Below the pieces are notes generated by a model. That model saw only the letters and a list, made by a program, of their open reading frames with translations, was not told where the DNA came from and made no database searches. Below are positions 48,901 through 60,273 of a stretch of 64,000 nt of DNA, in pieces. The DNA comes from Nemopilema nomurai. Its lineage: Eukaryota > Cnidaria > Scyphozoa > Rhizostomeae > Rhizostomatidae. The translations under genes were made by a program, and so were the position numbers. The stretch covers positions 124,001 through 188,000 of the forward strand of contig ML133455.1 of the NCBI GenBank assembly GCA_003864495.1, in the 5' to 3' direction. How positions within the stretch are numbered: the first letter of the stretch is position 1; each line of letters starts with the position of its first letter.

Positions 48901-51900
48901 CAAGCTTGGTTTTTGAAATGATTGTTTTCAATCATAGAAGATAAATTGAAAATTTTAATTTAAATCAGCAGTCAAAGCAACTGGATATAAGGGGGCAAAC
49001 ACAAGATGAGTGAATCACGCAGAGCAATCCCCAATCTGCTTGGAGCCCAAGGGATTCAAAGACTTCAACGCTTCATGGTTTGTCATACCGAAAATATACC
49101 AGAATTCTCAAATTTTGGTTAAACATCCGTAGCTCTCTAGCAACCTCAAAACTGGTGTTTTCTTAAAAAACCTTTTGATTAAAAAGGCGCAGCGAACTGA
49201 TAAGACTCTTAACGCTTAGGCGGTCGACCAAAACTAATCAAGTATTGATAAATTTCATATCAAGTAAGGCATGAAGCAACTTTGTGCCAACCACCGATGG
49301 AATAAAACTTCAGTGGTGTTCCCAATCAAAGGACCTGTTCTTGTAACCGTATCAAAGAGGCCTGGGTTGTATCATTGGCAGGTAGACAGTTGTTTACATC
49401 GTTGCATGCCTTACTTTATGGCAAGTAATGCACGTGTTTTATTAGAATACGTCTTAAAGGCTTGCTGCTTGCTGTAAAAGAATTAAACCAAGTTTAAGTT
49501 TTACTTAACGGTCACATGAAACCGTGTTTGCATAGGTGAAGCCTAATGGCATCAAAGGCCTGTGTTTGAAATAACAGTATTTGCCCGGGCATGAAAAGAG
49601 ATATATCAACAAAGAGGCTTAATTCCACGGCTTTGCTTCGCACTGAATTGTCCACTAACTCTTCTTTCGATTTGTAATCACAGTTAAGCATGTTGCAAAC
49701 AAGATTAGCCTGTGATTGCGCCGATAATAACCGGGAAATCCGAGTTTCTGCTAAATCTGGCTCTGAGCCTTACTCTAGATGAAATAACACATCTGAAATC
49801 TACCGGAGTAATAAAGGCGCAGTATCGAGTAATCGGGATTTCGTTCGTCAACCTTACATTGCAGCGAGACTCTTGTAAGTGGAGTTATCACTCTTCCGGA
49901 GCGCCATCTGCATGCGAGACCGAGGTGGACTGACAACGAGGCTAATGTTCTAGCTAATATTCTTAAAATCAGATTGAGTGTAAAAGAGGATATTGATTTG
50001 CAGAAGCAAAGAAAGACGGTCACTCTAGGAAAACTGCCAGGTAGAATACGTAGTAAAACTTTCTGAAAATATCAGCAGAAAAATGTTTGCTCAGAAACAT
50101 AGCATAGAATTCTCAGTGAAACAACAACAGGGCATTACCGACCTTCTTCTAAAATATAGGAACCTAGCAAAGAGAGAGAACAGAGGTAAAACCTTACCCC
50201 AAATCTGGTAATCGATGCTGGTTGGTTTTAGGCCATAGATGGCTGACGTGTTTTTCTCAACGATTTACAACGACATTGGTGTCAGAACTGAACAGACTTA
50301 CTTACCCAGTTCTAAACCTAATGACATTCACGATAACAGACTTGGGAGGCCTTTAAAGGCAAACGAAAGTGTTCCTTGCATCTCTGCAAACGAATTAGCT
50401 CCCAGAATAATGGCTCTAATCCTAAGGACGAGACTCCTAAATGGTTTGACCATCAACCTTCACCTAACACGCACGGAAATTAGTTTTTTGGAAGATGTCT
50501 TTCAATCCCCAATACTGATTTCGAATATCGAATTTCGAGCCTGTCCGGGTTATTTTTGGTTAAGCATCTTAAAACCAAATACCAGCTTTTTCTCGTAGAT
50601 CTTGTTTCATAAAAGGACCGGATCCTTCAACCCGATTAACAGCTGGTTTGACAAAGCAACTGCGAGCTTTCCAATTTCGTTTTGGAAAAATTCCAAGGAG
50701 ACAACGGAGCTTTCTTTACACACCATTCGTGCTGCCCTGCACTCGATTTAGCCGTAGATTGCGTTACTGACATTCTGATAATGCAAAATCTAAATGTGGA
50801 GGGTGGGGGTACTTTGAGAAACTTTATTATCAAAATGCTCACTTTTAAGGTCATTTTAATTATTTTTCAATATGCTCCAATGTCACCAAAAGTGTTCAGG
50901 AAGATTCACGTAAATATTAAACAAGTAAAAACATACCGAGAAGAGTTTGCATGTGAAGTCTTTGAAAGATGAATTGCCACAGTCGCAGCGAAAATTCCTG
51001 GATTTAAAAAAATTGAAATTATAGAATGCTTTAGAATATCAAAGAAATACGAACTTTCAAAATTACAAACGAAACTCCAGTGACCCTAAAAACAAGGTTG
51101 TGTTTTGATAAAATATAATAGCAGCTTCTAAACATTTGCATATACTACCAAGACAATTTTAGAACATACAGCTGCCAAAAGCTGCTAAAAAACTTGACCT
51201 TCCTTGGCTTCTCTCACGCGACACAGCAACAGCAACACTTATCAACGACACAAATCTTTTTGGAGATTTGAATAGAAATTATTGTTCACTTTAACAGTAT
51301 TGAATGTCGTGGAGGCAGAATGAGTATACATTATTTATCATAAGGGTTCTCTAGCCTGAGTTCCATCTATTTAGGGCTCCAGACTCTAAATTAAAAGTAT
51401 TTGGTCTATGCCACGGTGAAGGAACAGCCGAGATTGGTAAGCGGAAATCTGGCCCAGGGAGTGTTGGAAGAAATTCGAAATGACGATTATTTTTATACAT
51501 CTCCAGAATGCATGCTGGCCCCCGCTCATTGGCGAACAGTGCTCTCCAGTGAGAAATTCCAAACAAACTGTGAATAAGTTAAAATAGAAAAACTTTGCAC
51601 CAGCTATTTACTGTGAGTAAATGGAAAACCACGCTTTTCGTAGCTACCGTGTGTGTTTAACTATGCAGAATTGTTTCATCGCATAATTGCTCGTTGATCC
51701 CTGGGAAAATGCTTGAAAAGTCTTGGGCTCATGCCATTGTTACGTTCTTGATTTCAAATCGAAGAAATACGTCATAATAAATACGGCTTATTCTCAGCAA
51801 ATGCAGTCTTGAAAACTTAACAAAACATAGAAGCATGATTTTATACTTAAATTAACAGAACAATAAACGAAGAAAGTGATAGATATTACAGCAATGATGA

Positions 51901-54900
51901 TCATATTCTGCATGGCCTTTGAGTAGCCATTGCCAACGTCTTCCATACTCGGGTAACAGGGATTAAACTTCTTTCATTAAAACCCACCTATTAAAAACCC
52001 CACTCATATTGAAAAATAATCCCTTAAAGTTTATTAAACGTCTGGTTCTTCATATTCAGAAATAGCAAGTAAATACCCTTTCCCAAAACTTGCAAACCAA
52101 ATAAAAAAGATTTTAAACGTACACAGAGAGGGAAGCTTAATCGTTATCGACTTTGGGATTTTGATATTTCGGATGTGTGTGCAGAAAATATACCGCACAA
52201 ACTTGGAGAATAGTTTCCAACACCGTACAAAAAGAGATGAAATTGCTTAAAAGGTTTTCTGCGGGAAGAAACTAATAACTTCTACTTGTCACTGAGCCAA
52301 TCAGTCGGTTTCCAACGTGACGCCAGGGTCGACAGCTAATCATCTCCAAGACTGATTCAAAAATATTATTTATAGAACAAAGCTAGCAGGATTCACTGCA
52401 GGACAACAACTGGTTGCAAAGATGGACAGAGCTGTCCAGGAAAATAAATTATTGTGCAGGGAATTGAAAAGAGGCGCCTACAGGGCGAGCTTTGCCGCAT
52501 CTCTGAACGATCTATGAAATGCTAGCCTTGTACAGAATTTAGCAAAATACAACTGCGCAAGGGTCGGTCAAAAATACGCCTACGTCGACGCTTGCGTTAC
52601 GTCCACGTTAGGTAAGCCTTAAGTGCTGTTTAAAGCAAATTCATTAACTTATCGTGCTGGTGAATTCAAATTTTAAGACAACTCGCAGCGCTGCAGCTTG
52701 TGTTTAGCTTTCTGCAAATCAATGAGCTGGAAGGGTCGATAAAAGCAGAAAATGAAACGCGTCAATAACTGGGTCACGATACGAGCAAATGTGTGAAGCG
52801 ATGACCCTATAATCCGATGAAAATAATTGATCCTTTAAGTGCTTTCATTTGAACGAGTGTGATGGCTTTGAGTTCAGTTATTAATCCTATATTCAGCTGA
52901 CATAAATCCTAACAAGTTGATGCAAAGATGTTCATACGACCAGCAACGAACATCGGACCACAAAGAATGCATGATCAATGAAATGTATCAAAGTTAATAA
53001 AGGCAATTGGCGCTTCTTGCCGGACACGACAATTGATTTCAGTATCTAATTGTAAACAGATGATCACGTTGATTCACGTGACTGGGCGAACGTATGAAGC
53101 AAATCTTGCACATGAGCATTAACCTACTAACGAAAATCCCATTTTCCTGACAAAAGATGGTTAAGAAATCTTAACGAAATTGAAGCTGTATTTTGATATT
53201 CCTTTCAATGGAAATACGAAAGAGAGCGAGTGTTTACCTTTTGGTGTACAATTCAACTAAATTGTGTCCATCGTGGCAATGAAGTGAGCATGCGAAGCAA
53301 ATACCAGCCGTGGAATCCTCTTCGGGGGCGCACGAGAGGCATGAATAGAGGGCCTGGCGATAGACGTAACCCTGAAAGGAAGACAATGGCTCGTCAAAAT
53401 TTGTTAAGCACGTGACTTTGCAAATATGAGAGCCCCAGGTGAGACAGCTCTATAACAAAATATATAAAGCGTTTCAATTGAAGTCACTGGTAACAGTGCT
53501 ATAGATAAAGTATTTAAAGATGATTTAATGTGTCAACAGCGAACTTCTGCGACAAAACTGAGCCTAACGCCAAATCATGTTACCACGTAGATTTATTCCG
53601 CGCGTGAGATAATAATCGTATATTAAAGTAAACAGGCTTCAAGATAGTCAATATCTCTCAAGTAAACTGCTGTCGTATCGCTTGGCTATCAATCAGTTAC
53701 GTCTCCTGTATGACGTCATCACACGAGTGGTTAACGAAGATCTTAAAGCAGAGCCTAGCGGCATAACAGTTTTGATAACAGATTAAGCGAAAACGAGCTG
53801 GAAAACAACATTCAATGATCTCATCAAGGTAATTAGACATTTCCTGCTATGAGTGAATAATAAAAACAGATGATTTCATCAGAAATCACGGCTTCACTGC
53901 CTTCTTCCATTACAAGACACACCGTATTAATAAGAAAAGTGGCGCCATGATTTTAAATTTCCAAGAAATCTGGAAAAAGCATGCGTTATTGATCAAATTT
54001 CTACGTGAGAACTTCGCATATGAAGAACACTTGAATGGCAGTATTGTTTCTTCCCTGAAACATCACATTACATGTGACCAAGCGTTATAAGCAGAGACAA
54101 AGGAAAAGTGTAATTAACTTTTCAGGGAGAACAATCGAACACAAACAATGGTTAAAAAGAACAGAAGAGAAGGCGACGACCGCGTGTAGCGATAGGGGAT
54201 CACCTGACACTGAATAATAAAAAGTTGATTTATGTTCGTATGGAGCGTAATTGCATTGATAACGCTTCCATTCGGGTAGTCTACGTTCATTGTCTTGTCG
54301 GAGTGGATTATCAGGCCGGGTAGGGCAGGAACAAAAGCTGTAAACAGGTTAAAACTAGCAATTGAAAAGAAACAGGAAAATCATTTAATTTGACTTCATT
54401 GTAAATAAGGCATGTGCAGACTTGAAAAAAATTGAATGTAGTTTGTTTACGAAAAGCACCCTATAAACAATAATATATTTAAACATTGTTGTGAAAACGA
54501 CCTCATGTCCAGTCATCTAGAAAACATCATTATTATCAACCCTTCCCAAATATTTCTTTTCCAGAGGAAAGCACACCTATTTTCAACAGAAACATATCAT
54601 TATAATGATAGTGAGACCCCATCCACACGAGCGTTTTCGCTACGTTTTCGCTCTTCGGCAACCACTTCATTGGTCAAAAAGTTTTCCCACCATGCAGATG
54701 TCCGACCTGGCCTAATCCAAAATCAATGAGGTTTACGTCTACAATATCCAACAGACTTCTTGGTGTGATATGACTGGCTTTGAAGCAAAAGATTCAAAAG
54801 CTTTCTTTTTCTTTGAGCTGACACAATATGATGCAAATATATTAAAGAAAGATTAATTTGATACAAAGCTATTAAATTTGACAACAACGAAAGAATGGCA

Positions 54901-57900
54901 GCTAATCTTTCTCCATGATGAAATTTAGCGCCAACTTGAACATTGCAAATAGTTATTGCTGTTGCAAAGATTTCAAATGTTTGCGTTTTTGGTGTCTACA
55001 CGGGCAAATAGCGTTTTCAAAAAGTTGCGTTTTCAAAAGATTCCACTTTGGAAAGCGTTTTCAAAAGTTTGCGTTTTCAGTCAAAGATTTACCTGTGTCG
55101 TGTAGACGGGAGGTGAAAACGCATCCGTGTAGACGGGGCCTGAGAAACAGCAACTGATTAGATATTGTATTGCCGTACATAAATACGAAATCGACTAACA
55201 AATCCAAAAACACTTTGCAAAGTTCCAGATTAATCACAGACTTAACGCAAGGTAGCCCAAAGAGTTACAACTCGAAAAAGAGCCTGTCTGTTTTGTGATT
55301 GAAGACCTTTTAAAAAGTCAAAATTTCCTGACTACTGAACTCAACTATCCCATCTGCCTTAAAATGCAAGCTTCGCAGATCCTGAAAAAAAATATCGAGT
55401 CACGTGCTAATTTCTAATAAGATTTTCCACAAGGAGCAGCAAGGTATTCAAGGGCCTTTGGCGAATCGATAGCAGTCCATTATTTGGTGTACTTATTTGC
55501 AAGCCTTTTGATGTTTTGATGATCAACCATTCGAACCATTTGGCACGTCTTTTCCATCACCTATCACACTCACCTAATTCACTTATTGCTGTAATTCTGT
55601 GCTTGCTTGGCATCTATAGCCTTCATTGCTAACGTGCTGACACATGCAGAAATCTTAACTGACGGGCAAATGGGCCTACATTAACTCACCCAAACTCCGA
55701 CTAACATTTCCCAGAATGATAATCTAACAAACATAGGATTGGCGAGGTTTTCTTCAAAAAGCCCCCAAAGAACTCGCCATTCAAACAACTAGCGATCCGT
55801 TCTTGGTGATGTGTAGGTGGACGACGGAGGCGTTGTCCATAATAAGACGTCATCCAAAATTAGGGATATGGAGACAAGAAATAAATAAGTGCACATGCTA
55901 GGTGACAAAGCCTGTATTAAGTCTCGGCAGCACTGCGTAGCCGGTGGGTGTAGGTAGGGCTTGCGTAGGCGGGCTAGCAAGCCTTCTTTCCCTGACCATT
56001 ACTGGCCTTGCTCGCCTGAATGAAACGAGACTTCGTTGGATATTTTCGATGTCTTTCGCGTAACTTTTGCGTGGTTTGCGATCCACAACAGGCTTTTTGT
56101 TTGTCGTTGTCTGAAGCTTGGGGACGAGTGTTTGAAAATGCAAAAATTGTGGTTCGGCTGTTCCGTGCCACGAGAGGAGTGCAATCGTTCATCCTCATAA
56201 GAGTCTTCTTTATAAATGCTTTATTATTGGCAGAAAGAATCCAGAGGGTTCTTGCATAAACTCGTCGAAGTTACACACAAACTAAAATAAGACAAAGAGC
56301 CATCGAGCTTTGAACCTGGATCTTGAACTATTGGTTCGAAGGACGGTGATACAATTGTAAATCATGACATGGGTTATGTTAATCATGACAAACAAGCTAG
56401 CATTCTACCTCCCAATGTTGGGTGCAACTAATTTGATTGGAATATTAAAATTCGCTTGGTCCTATATAAGATATCGGCCCATGCAAGTTGCTTTCTATCA
56501 GTATCTGTAAAACCGTTAATTCTTGCAAAATGCACCTCTGGCATGTTTGGAAACTTGCCAAAAGACGCAAGGCGATTATTAATTAGTAGACTGCGGGGCG
56601 TTTGCACTGGGCGTTTAGGAGAGGAAAACAGTACATCCAGTGGCAATTTCCGATGACAACTATTTGGGATATTCTCGTCTTCTTTCACAGCATGTCGTCA
56701 ATCATCAGGAAACAAAAGTCCTCCATGATTGTAAATATTTACCATGACCCGTTGGTTCTCTGCCAAAAATACACACACAAACAAAACAAACTGCTAAACA
56801 ATGGGTTCGCAAGGCCACACCTTCATCCAGAATTTTTCAAACAAATGCCAGGAATTATGCAACCATGATTACAGATGCCATAATTATTTACAAAAAAGGT
56901 TGCCTCATGTACAAGCTAAGATCCATGAACTACCTGATTAGAATTGTACTGACAGAATGGCAGAGATTTATTTCTGGCATGCAAGGGCATGATCAGTAAG
57001 CAGTATAGTGATCTGAGGCTCGGGCTACATTCACATTACACCTTTATCATTACTATCTGTCTTGTGAATAAAAACGTTTCAAATCATTCCATTTCAAAAT
57101 GAATGCGCTATAAAAATGATAAGCGTTCAGCCCTAGTCTTCTTTTCTCTTTTAAATAAGTCCTTTTGTGTATGCTTCAAAACTTGCTTTGTATAAGTGCC
57201 AGAAAACATAAAACACAAACAATACTCAATCATCTCTTTTCCAAACTAAAGGCTGCACCTCAGGGGGAGCTTACAAATATTCCAAGGAAGCTTATCTTTA
57301 CCATCCATCCCCCACCCTCCCCCTCACTAATCATAAAAATATTCCAGTCTTTAACTTTAAATTCAACTACACACATTCTCTGTGAATAAATTTTCCAAGG
57401 ACTAGCAGTGACTGACTTTTTTCACCTAAATTTAACCATCCTGAGCATATATTTATACCAATGATAAAATGAAGATTAATGGATATCCTTTTTCTTCTTT
57501 AATCAGTGACTAAAATGTTTTTATTGTCCTAAACTTGGTTATCACAAGGAAAGAACTAAATGAAAAATGACTGGCACAACCTTGATTGAATTACTATTCT
57601 TTGAAATTACTATATTTTGGGCCTCCATTAAATCACTGGACATATGAAAAGATTCTGAACATGCATTAAATAGGTAAAGGTTGGACATGGTCTCTCTTAT
57701 CCCTCTGAATAAGAATCTTCTATCAAAAATATTTTACAAACCAAACATTCCATGCTGGTTCCATGCTAAAAATGAGCTGTAGAAAGTTCACTTTTGATGC
57801 AATTTTAGCTTCACAACATGGCAAAACCATAGAAATCAAAATTCATAATAAACTTTCTCTATTATAATACAGGAAAATGTTAGATTATTATCATTCCATA

Positions 57901-59129
57901 TTTGTCAATTGACATAATGGTAATGCCATGACAAAATTTCATTTGTGTCTCCATGTTCTCTTATTTGTATTTAGAGTCCTATGATTTTTTTTAATAAACT
58001 AGACATATGAACATTTCATACACCTAAAGCCTCTTGCAAGTTAGGCACTGCGTCACTTCTTCATTGACTAGATTCTCTAAATTCATGCTGTTTTGTTGTC
58101 CTGTACACATTGAATGATAATGATAGTTATGATATTTTTCAGTAGTGCTTTAATTTCTTAAGATATCACACATATCAAATTGTAGTGTATTTGCTTGGCT
58201 ATGTTGGAAAATGAATATTTTAGATAGATTTGCAGAACTGTCATAATTCTTGCAGTAAAATGTTTTTTGATAAGACATAATGTCACTAAAAATGATTGTA
58301 TCATATCGCAGTTAGTCTGCTATGCTTGGATATTATACTGACTTCTGCAGCCTTCTCTCTAGATTCAAGTTGCTGGTTCACAATAGCCAGAATAAAAAGT
58401 AAACCACTTGTGTCCATGGCCAGTAACTTTTCAAACAAGATATCACTGAACCAGAAGCTGAATGCAAGTGCCACAAAAGCACACTACAAGTGTGCATTAT
58501 AAGCTTTAGAGGTGAACTAATTCTATAGATTTTACTGCGTAATGTATTAGCAAAGTAAATGCATATACAGACTCTACCAGCTAAAAAAACTTTCTTTCTT
58601 CAAATTAATTCTGTGGTTGATAGTGACCTTAATTTCGTTACCTTACCAATGTGAGTGTAATTCAATTTGATACGACGATAATCATCTCATAAAACTCAGG
58701 GATGTGAGCTGCAACAATAATTACCAAAGCTTCCACTCAACTATTTGCCACTGCAACCCTTTCTTTTAAACAAGTATAATTATGGCTTCATCAAGGTTTT
58801 TAAGACAAGACATTCACAGTCGCGCAGGGAGATGACTCTGAGACATGTACGACGGCTGTGTATTCTTTAACATGAACGCCAATCCTGAGCATTGCATAAT
58901 GCATTTTGCTGAAATACTGTCTCAAATACATTCTAATTCTTAGGCCAAAATTCAGGCTAATTCAAATGTCAAATATTACTCTAAAACCAACGAGTACCTG
59001 TGGGTATGTACAGTTTTGGTCATCACTTGCTCCAAGCACAGCAGTGGCCTCGTCTTCTAAAGCTTTGCCTCCTTCAAGTATGTCAACCATTGACAATATG
59101 TCAGAGCCAGCATCATTTTCGTCGGCCAT
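36952..59129 (-). CDS. UBR7: Putative E3 ubiquitin ligase, UBR-box and PHD-like finger
   Basis: Eleven exons, in transcript order 59129-58998, 53371-53238, 50997-50937, 44669-44574, 42581-42528, 40600-40504, 39924-39767, 39310-39155, 38311-38146, 37719-37658, 37053-36952; 1218 nt, 405 aa (human 425). All junctions are GT/AG and in frame. Exons 1-3 carry the UBR box (NCTYPQ, RQALYSCLSC, GICFACSLHCHDGH, ELYTKRNFRCDCGN). Exons 4-6 carry the PHD-like finger with all its zinc ligands (YCTCGRPYPDPDDE, MIQCVICEDWYHTRHLG, MICDGC). Exon 7 is a charged linker; exons 8-11 the conserved C-terminus (WPCQW-x-x-LCKCSECQ, VSFISDEDDTVRAYE, MDRINQVEVLTEYNDM, VVKKEDVEEFF). Human UBR7 ubiquitinates histone H2B K120. 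ATG 59129 has the better Kozak context (AGCATGG); an in-frame ATG at 59150 would add 7 residues. Introns reach 6.3 kb and one holds an antisense gene. Confidence 0.94.
38634..38725. repeat. Short tandem duplication, 38-bp period
   Basis: Units starting TTGAAGTTTCCCCCAAATAG (38651) and TTGAAATGTCTCCCAAATAG (38689) share AACTTCCGCATTCCT; a partial unit (TTGAAGTTTCCCCCAAA) starts at 38634. Intronic to UBR7. Confidence 0.8.
39394..39580. repeat. Polypurine GAAGAA/GGAAGAA tract
   Basis: A ~190-base stretch of GAAGGAAGAAGAATGGAAGA-like repeats, nearly all purine on the plus strand, in the UBR7 intron between exons 7 and 8. The reading frame on the other strand is a shadow of the repeat. Confidence 0.9.
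40087..40149. repeat. 24-bp repeat containing ACGATATCG palindromes
   Basis: About 2.5 copies of a 24-bp unit (TTACGATATCGTGGCCTGAAAAGT, then AAACGATATCGAGGCCTTAAAAGT). Each full unit contains a CGATATCG palindrome and an AGGCCT-like site. Intronic to UBR7. Confidence 0.8.
41203..42320 (+). CDS. Small gene nested antisense in a UBR7 intron
   Basis: Three exons: 41203..41488, 41755..41875 and 42245..42320; 483 nt, 160 aa, lying wholly inside the UBR7 intron between exons 5 and 6 on the opposite strand. Splice sites are GT/AG with frame kept (G|AT, CG|A). The ATG has good context (TTCATGGCG). Residues ~15-55 form a basic coiled coil (WKKFQCERRNFNDDINSLHQ, then TINERKTRQQNLLAKL); the middle contains IPHTMNVMKAALFAPVVP; the C-terminus is basic (RKRGLTELKRQKRQQ). 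I do not recognise the family. Support for a real gene is the consistent spliced frame and coding-like composition; without transcript evidence it stays provisional. Without the splice the first frame would end at 41520. Confidence 0.6.
42811..43462. mobile_element. Harbinger-like MITE, 652 bp
   Basis: Inverted ends AGGCCCACATCCACTTGGCC (left) and its near-complement at 43444-43462 (about 17 of 19 matching), flanked by TAA on both sides (42808-42810 and 43463-43465). A 3-bp TAA/TTA duplication and AGGCC-type ends fit PIF/Harbinger elements. Inside, a plus-strand frame from ATG 43032 (62 codons) and a minus-strand frame are probably chance; the element is too short to be autonomous. Confidence 0.65.
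44038..44212. repeat. Polypurine GAAGAAGAGAAGA tract
   Basis: About 175 bases almost purely purine on the plus strand (AGAAGAAGAGAAAATGAAGA and variants), in the UBR7 intron before exon 5. The long leucine/serine frames on the minus strand are artefacts. Confidence 0.92.
44670..50936. other. UBR7 intron 3, no exon seen
   Basis: Six-kilobase intron between exons 3 and 4. Contents: a degenerate TGATTG-rich repeat (47280-47660) and scattered frames with no family match, including 48301-48729 and an ATG-initiated 119-codon frame at 50239-50598. Otherwise AT-rich noncoding sequence. Confidence 0.5.
47280..47660. repeat. Degenerate TGATTG / GTGATTGCTCT repeat
   Basis: Loosely periodic copies of TGATTGTTT, GTGATTGCTCT and related words over ~380 bases. 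Strand-asymmetric (T/G-rich on plus), within a UBR7 intron. Confidence 0.7.
50998..53237. other. UBR7 intron 2, no exon seen
   Basis: 2.2 kb of intron between exons 2 and 3. The only frames of note (51351-51566 on minus) lack similarity and splice partners. Confidence 0.5.
54615..55140. mobile_element. MITE with GACCCCATCCACACG-type ends
   Basis: Left end GACCCCATCCACACGAGCGT (54615 onward) is an inverted match to the right end (GGCCCCGTCTACACGGATGC when complemented, ending 55140). TGA flanks both ends (54612-54614 and 55141-55143). Subterminal GCGTTTTC words recur at least five times. No coding capacity. Lies in UBR7 intron 1. Confidence 0.65.
55898..56140 (-). CDS. Candidate orphan exon in UBR7 intron 1
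   Basis: Minus-strand frame that reads protein-like and ends at TAG 55898 (RKSYAKDIENIQRSLVSFRR, then PVMVRERRLASPP). An upstream pyrimidine-rich stretch with AG at CCCCAAG or CTTCAG (~56115) could serve as acceptor and would make this a last exon. No start codon or confirmed partner exon; other frames are also open here, which weakens the case. No family recognised. Confidence 0.22.
   Translation of the reverse strand, partial: HFQTLVPKLQTTTNKKPVVDRKPRKSYAKDIENIQRSLVSFRRARPVMVRERRLASPPTQALPTPTGYAVLPRLNTGFVT
56428..56688 (-). CDS. Candidate orphan coding segment in UBR7 intron 1
   Basis: Minus-strand frame with coding-like composition (SPKRPVQTPRSLLINNRLAS, then FPNMPEVHFARINGFTDTD). It begins from a GTG after an in-frame stop rather than an ATG, so it would need an upstream exon. 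It is on the same strand as the 55898-56140 segment, but no convincing donor joins them. It might be a decayed gene or an unlinked exon. Confidence 0.2.
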   Translation of the reverse strand: MKEDENIPNSCHRKLPLDVLFSSPKRPVQTPRSLLINNRLASFGKFPNMPEVHFARINGFTDTDRKQLAWADILYRTKRILIFQSN

Positions 59130-59299
59130 GCTTTTACCGCGTTCACGCATAAATTTTTGTGCTTTGCTCCTGCGTAGTGGTCTCAGAAGCACTTCGATTT
59201 AAGTTTTGTTTACCATTTTTACATTGTGTACAAGGAACGCTTCCCTGAAAATAATATCACATTAGCAAGTCTGCTTGCCACAGCCCCGTCTCATTAAAC

Positions 59300-60270
59300 A
59301 AAACCTTTCATTGGTTGTGCTCCTAATCCCACATCGCAAAGTTGCCTCCTCCAACGCAATGTCTCTTTCAAGCTAACTTTTGCAGATTAGACCCAGTCTG
59401 AAGTAAGACTTCCTGGAACTTTTTTTTTAATTAGGCAGTAATTTTATTATTGGTGCTTGAAACCAAAAATCCTCGCAGTCGACTCCCATATCTATGTTTC
59501 GTTTATAAATTGTTGCTTCCCTGTCAGCTGACGACAATTTATAATGCATGTTTTTCTAAGAATTTGAAAACTTACAGTGTGATCATTGATGTCATGATTT
59601 ACTGGGTTATTCTTTTTGTTCATTTTTTTACTTTTTCCTTATCTTTAAGTCTCTAGTGGTTAAGAACAAGCACTTACTATTGACCATCCTTGACAAGGTT
59701 TGCATTATCTAGAACTTTTTTTGTAGGCATTACCTTCAAAGATTACTCAAAAGAAAAACACCAAATATTATAAATCTGTCATTTCTAATACTGCTTTATG
59801 TATATCTAACTAATAATATATTTACATCTTCCAACATATTCACATTATTTATACTTCTCAAGAATTAAAAATAACACCACACGAAAAGAACGTCAAGACC
59901 TGAACAATAATTTATAACTGCACAAGAAAGGATTTAAAAATTCAATATTTTTCATATTTTTTTTGGATGATAAGACATTAAAAAAGTTAAAGACTCATTT
60001 TCAACAGGGGTGATTTCTTGAAGAGTTTGAGAGTTGGAAATTAACATGTTAAGCCCCCCACTCAAAATTCAAAAATGGTTTTGTTATAAATATTGCTGGA
60101 CAAACCAACATATCAATTCAGGAAAAGTTAACAATATATTCGATGAAACATTAATATAAACAGAACTACAAATATTGTATTTAAATTAAGCCGAAGATAC
60201 TTCGTATGATACTTTATGCTTCACTGTGACAATCCGTAGTTTACTTTTTTGTGAAGAAAGGTCTTGAACT
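59300..60270. other. Intergenic between UBR7 and reductase-like gene
   Basis: AT-rich; holds the promoter and 5' UTR of UBR7 and the 3' UTR of the gene at 60274. The frame 59450-59656 (+) is not credible coding sequence. Confidence 0.5.
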
Positions 60271-60273
60271 TCA

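Larger units (their letters stand above)
55144..58997. other. Remainder of UBR7 intron 1
   Basis: Mostly AT-rich noncoding sequence, with a locally GC-richer patch at 55790-56260 that carries the candidate minus-strand coding segments listed separately. No UBR7 exon is missing here: exon 1 joins exon 2 in frame and matches the family. Confidence 0.45.

Noticed and set aside
50239..50598. ATG-initiated 119-codon plus-strand frame in a UBR7 intron
   Set aside because: Unspliced, no family resemblance, no visible promoter or poly(A) context; an isolated frame of this size is expected by chance in 64 kb.
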